Numbered from the stretch's first letter, positions 52,031 through 61,064 are shown. The stretch: 64,000 nucleotides of DNA from Sporomusa ovata DSM 2662 (GCF_000445445.1 NZ_ASXP01000001.1:1286501-1350500), one strand, 5' to 3'. Numbers and translations are program-made. Notes: generated by a model from the letters alone, not told the origin.

Positions 52031-52064
52031 AAAATAAGACAAGCAAAAGCTTGTCTTATTTTAT
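52031..52064 (+). terminator. Rho-independent terminator after the palindrome
   Basis: AAAATAAGACAAGC, loop AAAA, GCTTGTCTTATTTT: a perfect 14-bp stem with A and T tracts, so it could act in both directions. Confidence 0.85.
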
Positions 52065-52533
52065 AGTCAGCGAAGCAAAATTCTATGTTGTTGCTATAAC
52101 AGATACTGTAACTTGTGGTAGGAATAGTAGTACGTTATTTCATTAGTAGTAGTATAGACATAATTTAAAAGCGAGTATAAAGATGCTAGTATAGCTGCGA
52201 CATTATAGTTGTGTTTACGTTCTGTATGTGATAGAGTTAGTTGTTACATAAAGGCTGTGTTAAATTGTACAGGTACTAGAGACAGGTACTACATATATAG
52301 GCTATGTTAAATTGAGTAAATCATAGAAATGGTTTGCTAATAAAGTGATTCAAAGGCTTCACTCAAACTATATTAAGACAATAACATACAATAATCGACA
52401 TGTCAATAGGCGAACAATAAGTTAAAATTTTCAAACTTTCGACAAAACACATTTTAGGAAAAACAGGAATGCTGCTATTTGCTGACGAATATACTAGTAA
52501 GGCAAGACAATCAACAAAAGGTGAGGTGAATCT
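52065..52533. other. AT-rich intergenic region with short direct repeats
   Basis: About 470 bases without a credible gene. AGGCTRTGTTAAATTG occurs at 52252-52267 and 52299-52314 with one difference, and ACAGGTACT occurs twice between them. The region presumably holds the nfeD promoter, but no clear -35/-10 pair was found. Confidence 0.5.
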
Positions 52534-53838
52534 ATGCGGTATACCGTTGTAAATAAAATTTTATTTGTACTGTTAGTGACTTTGTTTTTCTCATTTATTG
52601 TGGACAGGCCGGCTGAAGCAGCTGGAACCGGACCAGTAATTAGCATAGCCATTAAAGGAGAGATTAATGGCGGGCAGGCCGCTCTTGTTCACAAGGCTGT
52701 GGCTGATGCTGAAAGTAAACAGGCACAGGCTATTTTAATGGAAATTGATACCTTTGGCGGTTTGGTTGACGCGGCTGTTAGTATTCGGGATATGATTATA
52801 AGCTCACCGGTGCCAACTATTTGCTATATAAAAAACCGGGCGTGGTCGGCAGGAGCACTTATTGCTATTTCTCATAAGCATATTGCTATAGTACCTGGTG
52901 GTAGTATTGGTGCAGCAGAACCAATACCGACTACCGAGAAAACGGTGGCTGCCCTAAAAGCTGAATTTGCTGCAACAGCGAACAAAACCGGCCGTAATCC
53001 CCAGGTAGCTGAAGCCATGGTAGATAAATCGTTAGGCTTCCCGGGTTATGCCGAACCAGGTCAAATTCTGGCGCTTACTGATTATCAGGCAACTAAGGTT
53101 GGTTTTGCTGATATCGTGGCCTCTGATCGCGATGCGGTACTAACGCATTTTGGGTTTGCAGGCAGCCCGGTAATAGAATATTCATTAGGCTGGCAGGAAA
53201 AAGCGGCAGGCTGGCTGGCTGATCCGACAGTTAAATCTTTTTTAATGTCAATTATATTTTTAGCGGTATTGACAGAAATTAAAACCGCGGGGCTGGGGGT
53301 AGCTGCTCTTATTGGGATACTGGCGGCGGCACTGTTTTTTGGCAGCCAGTGGATTACCGGTATTGCCGGCTGGCTGGAGATCCTTCTGTTTTTGGGAGGT
53401 ATTCTGCTGGTATTCCTTGAGCTTTATACACCAGGTGTAGGTCTGTTTGGAATTAGCGGCATTATTGCGATCTTTGCCAGCTTGTTTTTGACATTAGGGG
53501 CCAATGCTGCCGCCATTAATCTTTTAGCTATTAGTTTAGTGATTTCCATTATCGTTTTTTTAGTATTGGTAAAACGTCTGCCTTCAAGTAAATTGTGGTC
53601 AAAGCTTATTTTAAATGAAAGTGAGACTAAAAGTGCTGGTTTTAGCAGCAGCCTTGATTATAGTCTATACCTTGATAAAACGGGAATAACCCTTACAGGG
53701 CTTCGTCCTGCCGGAACGATAATAATTGATGATAATCAACTTAATGTAGTCTCTGAGGGCCAGTATATTGCGCCTAATAAATTAGTAAAGGTGGTGAGTA
53801 TAACCGGCAATCGTATTGTAGTACGACCTGTTAAATAA
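52534..53838 (+). CDS. NfeD-type membrane serine protease
   Basis: 434 residues. A signal peptide (residues 1-29), then a ClpP-class protease domain (VISIAIKGEINGGQAALVHKA, GGLVDAAVSIRD) with the likely catalytic serine in NRAWSAGALIA. Four membrane helices (~235-350) and a C-terminal OB-fold NfeD domain (TGLRPAGTIIIDD) follow. NfeD proteins pair with flotillins, as here. GGTGAGG lies before the start. Confidence 0.92.
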   Translation: MRYTVVNKILFVLLVTLFFSFIVDRPAEAAGTGPVISIAIKGEINGGQAALVHKAVADAESKQAQAILMEIDTFGGLVDAAVSIRDMIISSPVPTICYIKNRAWSAGALIAISHKHIAIVPGGSIGAAEPIPTTEKTVAALKAEFAATANKTGRNPQVAEAMVDKSLGFPGYAEPGQILALTDYQATKVGFADIVASDRDAVLTHFGFAGSPVIEYSLGWQEKAAGWLADPTVKSFLMSIIFLAVLTEIKTAGLGVAALIGILAAALFFGSQWITGIAGWLEILLFLGGILLVFLELYTPGVGLFGISGIIAIFASLFLTLGANAAAINLLAISLVISIIVFLVLVKRLPSSKLWSKLILNESETKSAGFSSSLDYSLYLDKTGITLTGLRPAGTIIIDDNQLNVVSEGQYIAPNKLVKVVSITGNRIVVRPVK

Positions 53839-53855
53839 TAAAATAGTGGGAGGTA

Positions 53856-54872
53856 ATGTATTTGTCAGCTTTATTAGGTAGTGCGTTTATTGTAATGCTA
53901 GTGATTGTTGCTATCAGTTTATTTTTGCATTTTGTTCCCCTTGGCTTGTGGATTTCAGCGTTAGCGGCCGGAGTCAATGTTGGTATTTTTACTCTTGTCG
54001 GCATGCGTCTCAGACGGGTGCCACCAAGTAATATTGTACTTCCCTTGATTAAGGCTAACAAAGCAGGCCTTAGTGTAAACGTTAATCAGCTTGAAGCCCA
54101 TTATCTGGCCGGCGGTGATGTTGATAAGGTAATTGATGCTCTGATTGCCGCTCATCGTGCTGAAATTCCATTGTCGTTTGAACGTTCTGCGGCCATTGAC
54201 TTAGCTGGACGGAACGTGCTTGAGGCTGTTCAAATGAGTGTTAACCCCAAAGTTATTGAAACCCCGCTTGTGTCAGCGGTAGCTAAAAATGGTATTGAGC
54301 TCAAAGTAAAAGCACGGGTTACTGTAAGGGCTAACATTGACCGGTTGGTTGGTGGCGCGGGCGAGGCTACAATTATAGCCCGTGTTGGTGAAGGTATAAT
54401 TACTACCGTTGGTTCAACTGATGACCATCGGGATGTATTGGCTAACCCTGATTTTATTTCACATACTGTACTGAATAAAGGGTTGGATTCCGGCACTGCG
54501 TTCGAAATTCTCTCCATTGATATTGCTGACGTTGATGTGGGCCGCAATATTGGCGCTGAGTTGATGACCGACCAGGCGGAAGCCGAGAAGCGTATTGCGC
54601 AAGCCAAGGCCGAAGAACGCCGCGCTATGGCAGTAGCCCAGGAACAGGAAATGCAGGCCTTTACACAGGAAATGCAGGCTAAAGTAGTAGAAGCGCAAGC
54701 TGACGTGCCTAAAGCGCTTGCAGTGGCCTTACGAGAAGGCCGTATTGGCGTGATGGACTACTATAATATGAACAATGTGCTGGCAGATACGCAAATGCGT
54801 GAAACCATTGCCAAAGCAGGGCCGGTAGAAACCTCGACTGCGCCAAAGACAGATGAACCTAAAAATAGGTAG
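53856..54872 (+). CDS. floA: Flotillin-like protein FloA
   Basis: 338 residues. An N-terminal membrane hairpin (residues ~8-45), then the LRRVPPSNIVLPLIKANKAGL segment, the SPFH-type domain and an Ala/Glu/Gln-rich coiled coil (DQAEAEKRIAQAKAEERRAM). It scaffolds membrane microdomains. GGGAGG ends 2 bases before this ATG but 8 bases before the in-frame TTG at 53862, so TTG may be the real start. Confidence 0.95.
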   Translation: MYLSALLGSAFIVMLVIVAISLFLHFVPLGLWISALAAGVNVGIFTLVGMRLRRVPPSNIVLPLIKANKAGLSVNVNQLEAHYLAGGDVDKVIDALIAAHRAEIPLSFERSAAIDLAGRNVLEAVQMSVNPKVIETPLVSAVAKNGIELKVKARVTVRANIDRLVGGAGEATIIARVGEGIITTVGSTDDHRDVLANPDFISHTVLNKGLDSGTAFEILSIDIADVDVGRNIGAELMTDQAEAEKRIAQAKAEERRAMAVAQEQEMQAFTQEMQAKVVEAQADVPKALAVALREGRIGVMDYYNMNNVLADTQMRETIAKAGPVETSTAPKTDEPKNR

Positions 54873-54880
54873 GTGAAGCT

Positions 54881-55267
54881 ATGGAAAATTTAATTCCGTT
54901 GCTGTTACTACTGGTATTGTATCTTGTACCTGAGTTATTAAAACGGCGAAAAAATCCTAAAGACTATAAATATCCTGATATTCCGGATAAAGTGCCTCAA
55001 CCATCTCATAGACCACCAATTGATATAATTAGTAAGCCTGCTTCTGCACCAATAACGGATGTTAGCGTAGAAGTTCCGAAAAGCTGGGTTACTTCTCCGA
55101 AACCAGCGATAACGATGCCTGCGCCTGTAAACGTACCACACATCACAGCTGCAGATTCACCATGGCAAGGCAAGCTTTCACCACAGATGGTGGAAAATGG
55201 CCTGATTTTTTCAGAAATAATTCAGCCGCCGCGTGCCTATCGTCCTATTTGGCGGCGGCCTAAATAG
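54881..55267 (+). CDS. Uncharacterised membrane-anchored, proline-rich protein
   Basis: 128 residues. A hydrophobic N-terminus (LIPLLLLLVLYLVPELL) anchors a proline-rich, probably unstructured tail (VPQPSHRPPIDIISKPAS). The C-terminus IIQPPRAYRPIWRRPK looks conserved in character. It is 8 bases behind floA, so it is likely part of the nfeD-floA operon. No family recognised. Confidence 0.7.
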   Translation: MENLIPLLLLLVLYLVPELLKRRKNPKDYKYPDIPDKVPQPSHRPPIDIISKPASAPITDVSVEVPKSWVTSPKPAITMPAPVNVPHITAADSPWQGKLSPQMVENGLIFSEIIQPPRAYRPIWRRPK

Positions 55268-55291
55268 TTTGCTGGTAAAAGTAGATGAATT

Positions 55292-55335
55292 AAAGCCTAT
55301 AACCTTTTGTATTTCTAGGGTTATAGGCTTTTTCA
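55292..55335 (+). terminator. Terminator of the nfeD-floA operon
   Basis: AAAGCCTATAACC (55292-55304) pairs with GGTTATAGGCTTT (55319-55331), followed by T residues. Confidence 0.9.
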
Positions 55336-55424
55336 TTTGGGGTTTACTATATTTATAATATTAAAAACCGTGCGCCAAGCAAATAAATAGATTTAGGTTA
55401 CTAAATTTTGGGAGGAATAGTAGA

Positions 55425-56366
55425 ATGCCAAAAGATAAAACCCATTGGATACTTGCAGCGGAAATTAGTAACCGGCTACGGGATGAACACATAAAAAGGG
55501 TGATTAGCAATAACTATGCTTCATTCTTAGTTGGGGCAATTGCCTATGATATTCCATTTTTTGGTAGAGGAAAATATAGTCATGTTCTCACAGAAAAAGC
55601 CAATGAACTTCATGGTGTTAAAACGTGTGATGTTTGGGAACCGATTATAAAATTACTTGAAAGTTATGGCGATGATTGTCGTGAAACGGTAATTGCGTTC
55701 GCAGTAGGGTGCATTACTCATATCATAATTGATAGTCAATTTCATCCTTTTATATATTTTTTTACAGGTTATTATGAAGCTGACGGTAATAAAAGAAACC
55801 ATGCGATAGTTAAACATCGGGAAATAGAAGCCCACCTAGATCTGTATTATTTAGAAAAGACGGGATACACTGGTCCGGTAAGTGCCAAAGTGATAGTTGA
55901 GCAGTTACATAGACCTACATTAATAACAAACTTAGCTCTGTTGTATTTTGGAAATACAGGAGCTAAAGAAGTTGATATGACTCAGAACTGTTTAAATAAT
56001 TACATTAAATATCAAGGTTTATTCAGTAATTATTTTATAAAATGCCTATTACGTATTGTTGGCTTAGCGAACGATGAAATGAAAAAAATAAGTGCATTAT
56101 TTTATCCTAAGTCGATTGAACCTACATATCGTCAATTGTTTGACAATATAGAATGGTATCAACATCCTTCATCAGGAAAAGTAATTGAGGAATCTCTAAA
56201 AACGATATATGAAAACTGTATTGAGGTTATGGTCTCAACTATCTATCAATTTAGCTCATGCAAAACGATTGAAGATTATCTAAATGTTATTAGGAATTTT
56301 CCAGCGGTATCTTTGGAAACTGGTAGTGAATGTGCCAGACCTTCATTAATGCGATTTTTTTCATGA
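55425..56366 (+). CDS. Zinc-dependent phospholipase C family protein
   Basis: 313 residues. THWILAAEI (early histidine), LVGAIAYDIPFF (aspartate), CITHIIIDSQFHPFIYF (HxxxD...H) and KHREIEAHLDLYYL (HxxxExH) give the spacing of the zinc ligands of the PF00882 family. There is no signal peptide, so it may be cytoplasmic or act on another substrate. The gene is AT-rich. It is monocistronic, with GGGAGGA before the start. Confidence 0.75.
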   Translation: MPKDKTHWILAAEISNRLRDEHIKRVISNNYASFLVGAIAYDIPFFGRGKYSHVLTEKANELHGVKTCDVWEPIIKLLESYGDDCRETVIAFAVGCITHIIIDSQFHPFIYFFTGYYEADGNKRNHAIVKHREIEAHLDLYYLEKTGYTGPVSAKVIVEQLHRPTLITNLALLYFGNTGAKEVDMTQNCLNNYIKYQGLFSNYFIKCLLRIVGLANDEMKKISALFYPKSIEPTYRQLFDNIEWYQHPSSGKVIEESLKTIYENCIEVMVSTIYQFSSCKTIEDYLNVIRNFPAVSLETGSECARPSLMRFFS

Positions 56367-56435
56367 AACGTCCCTTGTTGTTCCCTGCTGACCTTGACAT
56401 CAGGCAGTTATAGGGTGAAATGTCTTTTAAAAATA

Positions 56436-56444
56436 TGGTATACT
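56436..56444 (+). promoter_or_regulatory. Extended -10 promoter of the second chaperone operon
   Basis: TGGTATACT (-10 at 56439-56444), 42 bases before the first start codon. No CIRCE palindrome is present between 56367 and 56486. Confidence 0.45.
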
Positions 56445-56485
56445 ATAACATAGTTCTGCACAATTGTAGAAAAGGAAGGCGTATA

Positions 56486-57130
56486 ATGAACTGGTTTTTT
56501 TGGAAAAGCAATAACTATAAGGAAATGGATACCCGAATAGAGCAGCTGGATGAAAGTCTGCAGCAAATAAAAAATATAATGCTTGCTATGAGTAATACGG
56601 TTACTGAGTGTTGGGAGCAGCAGGAAGAGAGCCGTGGGCAACTGACAAAATTAACGCGTCTGCAGTATAAATCCGGACAGGAAATGCAGAGTAAACTGGA
56701 GCAATTAGCTCAGGGCTTGCAGGCGGTGCAACAGCTTGTTGCGAGTGAAGAACATGTTGCGGCGTTAAAGCAACAGCGTCAATATGCACTAGAGGTATTA
56801 CTGACGCAGCTTGATGACATTGATAGTGTTTCTGCCGGGCTTATTCATACGGAAGATAATGCCTGGCAACCGTTATTTAAGGAGTGGGCGCAGCGAATAA
56901 TAACCGCATTGGCAGAAATGGGGATTTATGAGATTCCTGTCCTCGGCAAGGTATTTGACCCCCAAATGGCTATAGGGGTGAGCAGTGTGACCAGACCACC
57001 GGAATGTGCGGCTGTCACTCCCTATGAAGTAGCAGAAGTTGTAAAACGCGGTTTTATTACTGGCGAGGGACAGTTATTACGTAAGGCGCAGGTGATTACC
57101 TATCAGGAGGGGACAGGGTCCAATGAATAA
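56486..57130 (+). CDS. Divergent GrpE-like protein
   Basis: 214 residues from the ATG at 56486 (AAAGGAAGG upstream); the longer frame to 56420 covers the promoter. A long coiled coil spans residues ~15-115. The C-terminal ~65 residues match the GrpE beta domain by pattern: KVFDPQMAIGVSSV (155-168) against KxFDPxxHEAV, VAEVVKRGF (182-190) against EELQKGY, and LLRKAQVIT (197-205) against LIRPSLVKV. It is too divergent from the grpE at 43.9 kb to be a recent copy. It overlaps the Hsp70 gene by 8 bases and is probably its dedicated exchange factor. Confidence 0.7.
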   Translation: MNWFFWKSNNYKEMDTRIEQLDESLQQIKNIMLAMSNTVTECWEQQEESRGQLTKLTRLQYKSGQEMQSKLEQLAQGLQAVQQLVASEEHVAALKQQRQYALEVLLTQLDDIDSVSAGLIHTEDNAWQPLFKEWAQRIITALAEMGIYEIPVLGKVFDPQMAIGVSSVTRPPECAAVTPYEVAEVVKRGFITGEGQLLRKAQVITYQEGTGSNE

Positions 57131-58961
57131 CAAAACACGTCCGGTAGTAGGAATTGATTTGGGAACGACAAATTCGGCAGTAGCATACATAGTTAACGGC
57201 AAACCGAAGATCATTCCGTCGCCTCAGGGACAGGAAATTATTCCCTCGGTAGTTCTGCTTGATTTGCAGGGTAAAATTATTGTCGGTGACGCGGCAAAGG
57301 CGTCACAAGTAGCTATGCCGGATCGGGTTGTAGCGGCAGTTAAGCGAAAAATGGGCTCTAATGAACCGGTATATTTGGCAGAGCAGGCTTTTTCGCCCCA
57401 GGAAATTTCGGCCATGATTTTAAAGGAACTCAAAAGCTATGTGGATAGTGCGTTTGGTGAAGGGGAAAAAGAGGCTATTATTACTGTGCCTGCCTATTTT
57501 ACTGATGAGCAGCGCCGGGCGACGAAGCAAGCAGGGGAACTGGCCGGCTTTGTGGTAGACCGGATCGTTAATGAACCAACGGCAGCCGCCCTGGCGTTTG
57601 GATTAGAACGGCTTGAGGAAGACAAGCATATTCTGGTGTATGATTTAGGCGGCGGCACCTTTGACGTTTCGGTTGTAGAGATGATGAGTGGTATTTTGGA
57701 GGTAAAAGCATCTGCCGGTAATAATCAACTGGGTGGGGAAGATTTCGACTGGCTGTTAGTGGATTGGCTGGCAAGCAAGATTAAAAAAAGCCATGGAATT
57801 GATCCGCTAGAAGATATCCGTGCTAAGAGCCTGCTTAAGGAACAGGCCGAAAAGATTAAGATTGAATTGTCTTTTGCCGAAAAAACAGCTATCCATTTGC
57901 CGTTAGTATTGATGAAAAATAACCGTCCGGTGGGTTTGTCCACCGAAATTACCAGGCAGGATTTTGTTGGCCTTATTGAGGGTATGCTTACCGAAACTGT
58001 GGATTGTGTGCGGCGGGCTATAGCTGACGCCAAGGTAGACGTGTCTGAGATTCAGGAAATTCTGCTGGTAGGCGGTTCAACCCGCATACCGCGTGTGCGC
58101 GAGCTGCTGACCGCGTTTTTTGGCAAAGAACCGCGTTGTGATGTTAATCCTGACGAAGCTGTGGCTTTAGGGGCAGCGGTGCAGGCTGGTTTAAAATCCG
58201 GTGAGTTAGCAGACAGTGGTTTGATTATTACCGATGTGGCTCCTTTCTCGCTGGGAACCAGCGTTTTAGGCGAGCGTCAGGGGATAACCCGCGATGGTTT
58301 GTTCAGTGTGATCATTCCCCGCAATACTACTATACCAGTCACGCGTACCGAACGGTTTTATACAGCCATGCCAGGGCAAACTGCCGTTGAGATTGATATT
58401 TATCAGGGAGAGCACGAACTGGTAAAATATAATCACAGTTTGGGAGAGTTTTTGCTGGAAGATATTCCGACTACTTATAAGAAAGTGGAGCCTATTGATA
58501 TCACCTACCGCTATAATTTGAATGGCATTTTGGAGGTTACGGCCAAATGTGTCAGTAATGACCGGGAAGCGACACTGACCGTCCATGATGCTTTAGCAAG
58601 GGATTCCAAGCAGCAATTTGTGCAAAGTCTGGACAAGCTGCAAGCCTTGTATGAAAATGCGCCGCAAGAAGAAATTGATGAGGACAGTGAATTTTATTTA
58701 CCTGATTTTGACATTGAAGAAGATGATGAGGATGAGGCCGAAGAGGCTTCTATCGAAGAACTGCGCGAGGAACTAAGCAGCCTGCAGGGCCGGCTAGCAG
58801 TAATAATGCAAGACAGCAACGAGCTTCAGCGGCGAAAATTGGATAAGCTTACACGCAGACTGGAAGAGGCCAAACTGTTGGAAACTACAGCAGACATCCA
58901 GGAAATTCTCGACGAGACGACAGATCTGTTGATTGATTTGGAGATGGAGGCTGAAGAATAA
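57123..58961 (+). CDS. Second Hsp70 (DnaK paralogue)
   Basis: 612 residues. The ATPase domain is intact: GIDLGTTNSAVAYIVNG, VPAYFTDEQRRATKQAG, YDLGGGTFDVSVVEM and LVGGSTRIPRVREL. The linker (LIITDVAPFSLGTSVLG) is related to but different from DnaK's. After the beta domain an acidic stretch (516-546, EEIDEDSEF...EDDEDEAEE) replaces part of the lid, and the protein ends in EMEAEE without the usual tail. About half identical in the ATPase part to the dnaK at 44.5 kb by eye. It overlaps both neighbours, so the three proteins are made together. Confidence 0.93.
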   Translation: MNNKTRPVVGIDLGTTNSAVAYIVNGKPKIIPSPQGQEIIPSVVLLDLQGKIIVGDAAKASQVAMPDRVVAAVKRKMGSNEPVYLAEQAFSPQEISAMILKELKSYVDSAFGEGEKEAIITVPAYFTDEQRRATKQAGELAGFVVDRIVNEPTAAALAFGLERLEEDKHILVYDLGGGTFDVSVVEMMSGILEVKASAGNNQLGGEDFDWLLVDWLASKIKKSHGIDPLEDIRAKSLLKEQAEKIKIELSFAEKTAIHLPLVLMKNNRPVGLSTEITRQDFVGLIEGMLTETVDCVRRAIADAKVDVSEIQEILLVGGSTRIPRVRELLTAFFGKEPRCDVNPDEAVALGAAVQAGLKSGELADSGLIITDVAPFSLGTSVLGERQGITRDGLFSVIIPRNTTIPVTRTERFYTAMPGQTAVEIDIYQGEHELVKYNHSLGEFLLEDIPTTYKKVEPIDITYRYNLNGILEVTAKCVSNDREATLTVHDALARDSKQQFVQSLDKLQALYENAPQEEIDEDSEFYLPDFDIEEDDEDEAEEASIEELREELSSLQGRLAVIMQDSNELQRRKLDKLTRRLEEAKLLETTADIQEILDETTDLLIDLEMEAEE

Positions 58962-60301
58962 TGCCCAAGCAGGAAGTGCTGTTTGCAGAGTTGCTTCCCC
59001 AAGAGGAGAGCCCTGTTTCCGGACAGAATGCTACCGGGAAGTCAGGGGGCAAAGCAGGAGTAAGGCGGCGTAAAAAGGCCAGTCGTGAGGTAGAAGATTA
59101 TTATGCACTGCTGGCGGTAAACCAAGATGCTGAATTTGCGGATATTAAGCGGGGCTATTTGCAAAAGCTTAGGCAGTACCCGCCTGAGAACTATCCGGCA
59201 GAGTTTGAACAGATCCGCAGAGCCTATGATACATTACGGGATGCTGCGCAACGTAAAGAATATGATATTATACGCCAATACGGCGAATCAATTGAAGATT
59301 TATTAAATGAGGCAGTTGGCAGCAGGGGAATAACCGCCCAGTCGGTTAAGTTGCTGCAACGGGCAGTTAAGATTGATCCCCTGCATACCAAGGCTCGCCT
59401 GGCACTTGCTTATGCACATATTTATCGTGATGAGGAAGCTGCTTTTGAGGGACAGTTTTTCGAGCTTATAAGGCAGGCAGGGCCGGATAAGTGGCTTACC
59501 ATAATGGGAAGCAAAATCACCCAACTGCTGCAAGTGGGACGGGTAACAGCTGCCTTTGATGAATTGCAAAAAGTAACTGCAAGGCAGCCAGACGCTATTA
59601 AGAAACTGTGGCCTGTATACATAAATGTCTATGGCGAGGCAGGAGAAGAAGAGCTGCTGCTGGCAGAGGTTGAAACGGCCATAAACGCTATTGAGACACC
59701 CGAGCAGGCTAATGTTGGGCTGTATGTAGCCTGGATTCAGGTGGTAATTGCTTTCGATGAGAGCGGAAAAAAAACAGACAGAGTGTTGAGTGCCACGAAA
59801 AAGTGGCTAAAGAATTTTACTAACCCGGCAGATTTGGCAGGTATTTCAAAGATCTTTAGTAAAGAATATGAAAAATGCCGTGAGGAAAGTGAATATCAGG
59901 GTGCTAAGCTGTTCATTGATTTAGCCATTATGGCAGACCGGAAAAATCCGGATTTACAGCAATATGCGTTGGAAGTCCAAACGGTAGTGCAGATAATACG
60001 GGAGTTTGACCGTATTTTGGCCGATAAAAGACTGTTTCCAGGTGTTACAATTGAAGCATTGCGCTGGGTGAGTGAAGAATTCCATGTATTTGAAGAAGAG
60101 CTGGAAGAAATGACATACTGGCTGCCGCCAGAGTTTCATGAGGAAATTGTAAATATGGATGAAGAGTATGCTGCCGGTATTATTTTGCTGAAAAAACGAT
60201 ATCCGGTGATATATCGCCATTTTCAGCAGCGGTGGGAGGCAATGTTTAAAGAAAAAACGGCTGGTTTAAACCGGGAAGAAAGGCGTAGTCTAAGGTTATA
60301 G
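58961..60301 (+). CDS. J-domain protein with degenerate HPD motif
   Basis: 446 residues. A basic, disordered N-terminus (1-~42) leads into a J domain (DYYALLAVNQDAEFADIKRGY ... IRRAYDTLRDAAQRKEYD, ~46-103). The HPD tripeptide that normally activates Hsp70 reads PPE (74-76, QYPPENYP). The rest (~115-446) is helical and TPR-like (LLQRAVKIDPLHTKARLALA). It overlaps the Hsp70 stop by one base. The J-domain fold and operon position say co-chaperone; the altered motif suggests a changed or weakened activation mechanism. Confidence 0.85.
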   Translation: MPKQEVLFAELLPQEESPVSGQNATGKSGGKAGVRRRKKASREVEDYYALLAVNQDAEFADIKRGYLQKLRQYPPENYPAEFEQIRRAYDTLRDAAQRKEYDIIRQYGESIEDLLNEAVGSRGITAQSVKLLQRAVKIDPLHTKARLALAYAHIYRDEEAAFEGQFFELIRQAGPDKWLTIMGSKITQLLQVGRVTAAFDELQKVTARQPDAIKKLWPVYINVYGEAGEEELLLAEVETAINAIETPEQANVGLYVAWIQVVIAFDESGKKTDRVLSATKKWLKNFTNPADLAGISKIFSKEYEKCREESEYQGAKLFIDLAIMADRKNPDLQQYALEVQTVVQIIREFDRILADKRLFPGVTIEALRWVSEEFHVFEEELEEMTYWLPPEFHEEIVNMDEEYAAGIILLKKRYPVIYRHFQQRWEAMFKEKTAGLNREERRSLRL

Positions 60302-60349
60302 CTCCATGAATGCAGGCTAAAAGGCACACAAAGATTAATTAGGCACACT

Positions 60350-60385
60350 CAAGAGGCGGGTTCTGCAGAATCCGCCTCTTGTATT
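60350..60385 (+). terminator. Terminator of the second chaperone operon
   Basis: CAAGAGGCGG (60350-60359) pairs with CCGCCTCTTG (60372-60381), with inner palindrome TTCTGCAGAA, followed by T-rich sequence. Confidence 0.85.
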
Positions 60386-60401
60386 TATTTTTCAACCAAA
60401 C

Positions 60402-60433
60402 AAAGGGGCTGTCGCTTGTGGACAGCCCCTTTT
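60402..60433. terminator. Terminator of the CBM gene (bidirectional)
   Basis: AAAGGGGCTGTC (60402-60413) pairs with GACAGCCCCTTT (60421-60432). It lies just past the minus-strand stop codon. Confidence 0.82.
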
Positions 60434-60438
60434 GAAGA

Positions 60439-60759
60439 TCATTGATGGATATTGAAATTATAATTTAGACCGTTATTATTATCCCAATTATTTGCTGAAT
60501 CTTTAAAGGAGACGCATAAGGTATCATGGTTGTTAGCTGTGACAGTAGTCTCAAAACCAGAAGGTGTTCTGGTCATATGCACATCCTGAGTATTTTGCCA
60601 TTCAAAGCCGTAGCCAATATGGGCATGAACACAGGAAGCACCACTTTGGGGTAATAATCCGTTATAGCAGATTTTCACATCTTCACCTGGACGGGGATTG
60701 GTAGGGCTGATAATCACACTGTTAGCTAAATACTCGTTGCTGTTTGCCTTAAAGATCAT
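60439..60759 (-). CDS. Starch-binding (CBM25-like) protein
   Basis: 106 residues, a single carbohydrate-binding module without signal peptide. VKICYNGLLPQSGASCVHAHIGYGFEW, a valine-methionine strand, and the SFKDSANNWDNNNGLNYNF end are typical of CBM25/26 modules that bind alpha-glucans. Neighbouring glgC and glgP suggest that it binds intracellular glycogen (inference). AAGGAGG lies before the start. A fragment of a similar module lies directly upstream. Confidence 0.82.
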   Translation of the reverse strand: MIFKANSNEYLANSVIISPTNPRPGEDVKICYNGLLPQSGASCVHAHIGYGFEWQNTQDVHMTRTPSGFETTVTANNHDTLCVSFKDSANNWDNNNGLNYNFNIHQ

Positions 60760-60771
60760 AGTATTTCCTCC

Positions 60772-60900
60772 TTATACTTTGCATATTTCAGTTTCATAAT
60801 CAAGGGACAAACCTACGTGAGCACAGACCTCGGAGGTGCCATTTTGATACAAGAGACCGTTATTGGTGATTAGCTCTCGAGTTTTTGGCGTTTCAATAAT
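60772..60900 (-). pseudogene. CBM-like fragment without normal start
   Basis: The minus strand reads 42 codons ending at the TAA at 60774-60772. NGLLYQNGTSEVCAHVGLSLDYETE aligns with NGLLPQSGASCVHAHIGYGFEWQNT of the next gene. The frame begins after a TGA with ATT codons and no ATG/GTG/TTG, although AAGGAG lies just upstream. It lacks the second half of the module. It is either a decayed duplicate or an ATT-started mini-protein. Confidence 0.55.
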
Positions 60901-61064
60901 TCATCTCCTTTCTATCGCATATAGTTTAGTATTTCAAAATCAAATTCCATCATTCCTGTAGATTACTGGTAAGTATTAATAATAGAAAAATAAACAGTGC
61001 ATGTAAATTTTCAGTTCAGTGGGAACAATATTGGCAGTTGTATTATTTTGTGAGGAGGCTGCAT

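Noticed and set aside
51834..52037. 67-residue plus-strand ORF
   Set aside because: Most of it is the CAGAG/CTCTG palindrome read as protein, it has no ribosome site, and it begins beside the yqeY terminator.
58961..60301. Pseudogene call because of the missing HPD
   Set aside because: The frame is intact over 446 codons, the rest of the J domain is preserved, and the gene is tightly coupled to the Hsp70 gene.
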